From Coccinella septempunctata (Eukaryota; Arthropoda; Insecta; Coleoptera; Coccinellidae), in NCBI RefSeq assembly GCF_907165205.1, contig NC_058193.1, forward strand, positions 11,453,544-11,517,543: DNA of 64,000 bases, in the 5' to 3' direction. A program made the translations under genes and the position numbers. Below are positions 62,778 to 64,000 of this stretch, in pieces. Every line of letters begins with the position of its first letter. Positions within the stretch are counted from its first letter, which is position 1. The notes under the pieces are model-generated. The model saw only the letters and a list, made by a program, of their open reading frames with translations. It was not told the origin of the DNA and ran no database searches.

Positions 62778-64000
62778 TCGATAGTTCAGATAGGAATTGA
62801 GATTTCAGTGGTCAATTCGGCAAAGTGTGATATCAAATCCTCGAAAACTGTTGGATCAATTCGAACCAAATCATGGAACTGCACATAGTTTTCGAATTGA
62901 GATGCACATCTTGAATTTCAGATCAATAGTTCTGATTGGAATGGAGATTTCAGTAGTCGATTCGACAAAATATTATTTCAATTCCTAAGGAACTATGTAT
63001 TGGGTCAATTCGAACCAAATCTTGAAACTGCACATGGTTTTCGAATTGAGATGCACATGTTGAATTTCAGTTCGATAGTTCAGATAGGAATTGATATTTC
63101 AGTGGTCAATTCTGCAAAGTGTGATATCCATTCCTCGAAAACTGTTGGATCAATTCGATCCAAATCTTGAAACTGCACATAGTTTTCGAATTGAGATGCA
63201 CGTGTTGAAGTTCTGTTCGATAGTTCAGATAGGAATTGAGATCTCAGTGGTCTATTCGGCAAAGTGTGATATCAATTCCTCAAAAACTGTTGGACCAATT
63301 CGAACCAAATCTTGAAACTGCACATAGTTTTCGAATTGAGATGCACGTGTTGAATTTCAGTTCGATAGTTCAGATAGGAATTGAGATTTCAGTGGTCAAT
63401 TCGGCAAAGTTTGATATCAATTCCTCGAAAACTGTTGGATCAATTCGAACCAAATCTTGAAACTGCTTGTAGTTTTCGAATTGAGATGCACATGTTGAAT
63501 TTCAGTTCGATAGTGCAGATAGGAATTGAGATTTCAGTGGTCTATTCGGCAAAGTGTGATATCAATTCCTGGAAAACTGTTGGATCAATTCGATCCAAAT
63601 CTTGAAACTGCACATAATTTTCGAATTGAGATGCACATGTTGAATTTCAGTTCGATAGTTAAGATAGGAATTGATATTTCAGTGGTCAGTTATGAAAAGT
63701 GTGATGTCAATTCCTCGAAAACTGTTGGATCAATTCGAATCAAATCTTGAAACTGCACACAGTTTTCGAATTGAGATGCACATGTTGAATTTCAGTTCGA
63801 TAGTTCAGATAGGAATTGATATTTCAGTGGTCAATTCTGCAAAGTGTGATATCCATTCCTCGAAAACTGTTGGATCAATTCGATCCAAATCTTGAAACTG
63901 CACATAGTTTTCGAATTGAGATGCACGTGTTGAAGTTCTGTTCGATAGTTCAGATAGGAATTGAGATCTCAGTGGTCTATTCGGCAAAGTGTGATATCAA
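62776..64000 (+). repeat. 145-bp satellite, right-hand block
   Basis: About 8.4 monomers in plus orientation up to the window end. Bases 62776-63085 are the inverse of 32303-32612, including rare changes such as the extra bases in aactatgtattgggtc. From about 63086 the sequence instead follows 30424-31338 directly, with few differences. The block is thus a rearranged near-copy of the left-hand array. Confidence 0.95.

Overview
This is eukaryotic, very AT-rich, repeat-dominated DNA with no recognisable host gene. The mobile-element set (a Jockey-like LINE, an R4/Dong-type LINE with a restriction-like endonuclease, Penelope-like elements, a Ty3/gypsy element and MITEs) and a short CCTAA run point to an arthropod, most likely an insect. 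The species cannot be told from the sequence. The setting looks pericentromeric or otherwise heterochromatic.

Bases 1-34706 and 62776-64000 are arrays of a 145-bp satellite. From 1 to 25520 the array runs in one orientation with clear nested higher-order repeats (blocks of 2, 4, 5, 7, 11, 26 and 35 monomers). From 25521 to 34706 monomers are more diverged and orientation switches five times. The many 60-82-residue ORFs there are by-products of the satellite and are not annotated as genes.

Bases 34705-49799 are a nest of retroelements. In order: a decayed Jockey-like LINE carrying a MITE; two 3'-end fragments of an R4/Dong-type LINE embedded in (TA)n; a minus-strand Ty3/gypsy element whose integrase reads in frame into a 5'-truncated Penelope-like reverse transcriptase plus GIY-YIG endonuclease; a third R4/Dong-type tail; a Penelope-like element with its LTR-like direct repeats; and the 3' end of another Penelope-like element. 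Three hammerhead-ribozyme-like motifs sit in the Penelope-like sequences.

Bases 49800-59780 hold two diverged direct copies of an unclassified non-coding repeat of about 3.4 kb. Each ends in an inverted repeat around a long (TA)n tract. They are separated by about 3 kb without recognisable genes but with MITE-like elements. Bases 59938-61215 hold a cluster of short hairpins and a degenerate 44-49-bp minisatellite. A second Jockey-like copy (61216-62777) shares 1200 almost identical bases with the first and is cut off by satellite DNA.

Nothing here is a conventional operon or pathway. The logic is insertion of elements into satellite and (TA)n DNA, followed by duplication and inversion. Most elements are visibly broken. 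The integrase-Penelope chimera keeps an open frame with intact RT and GIY-YIG motifs.
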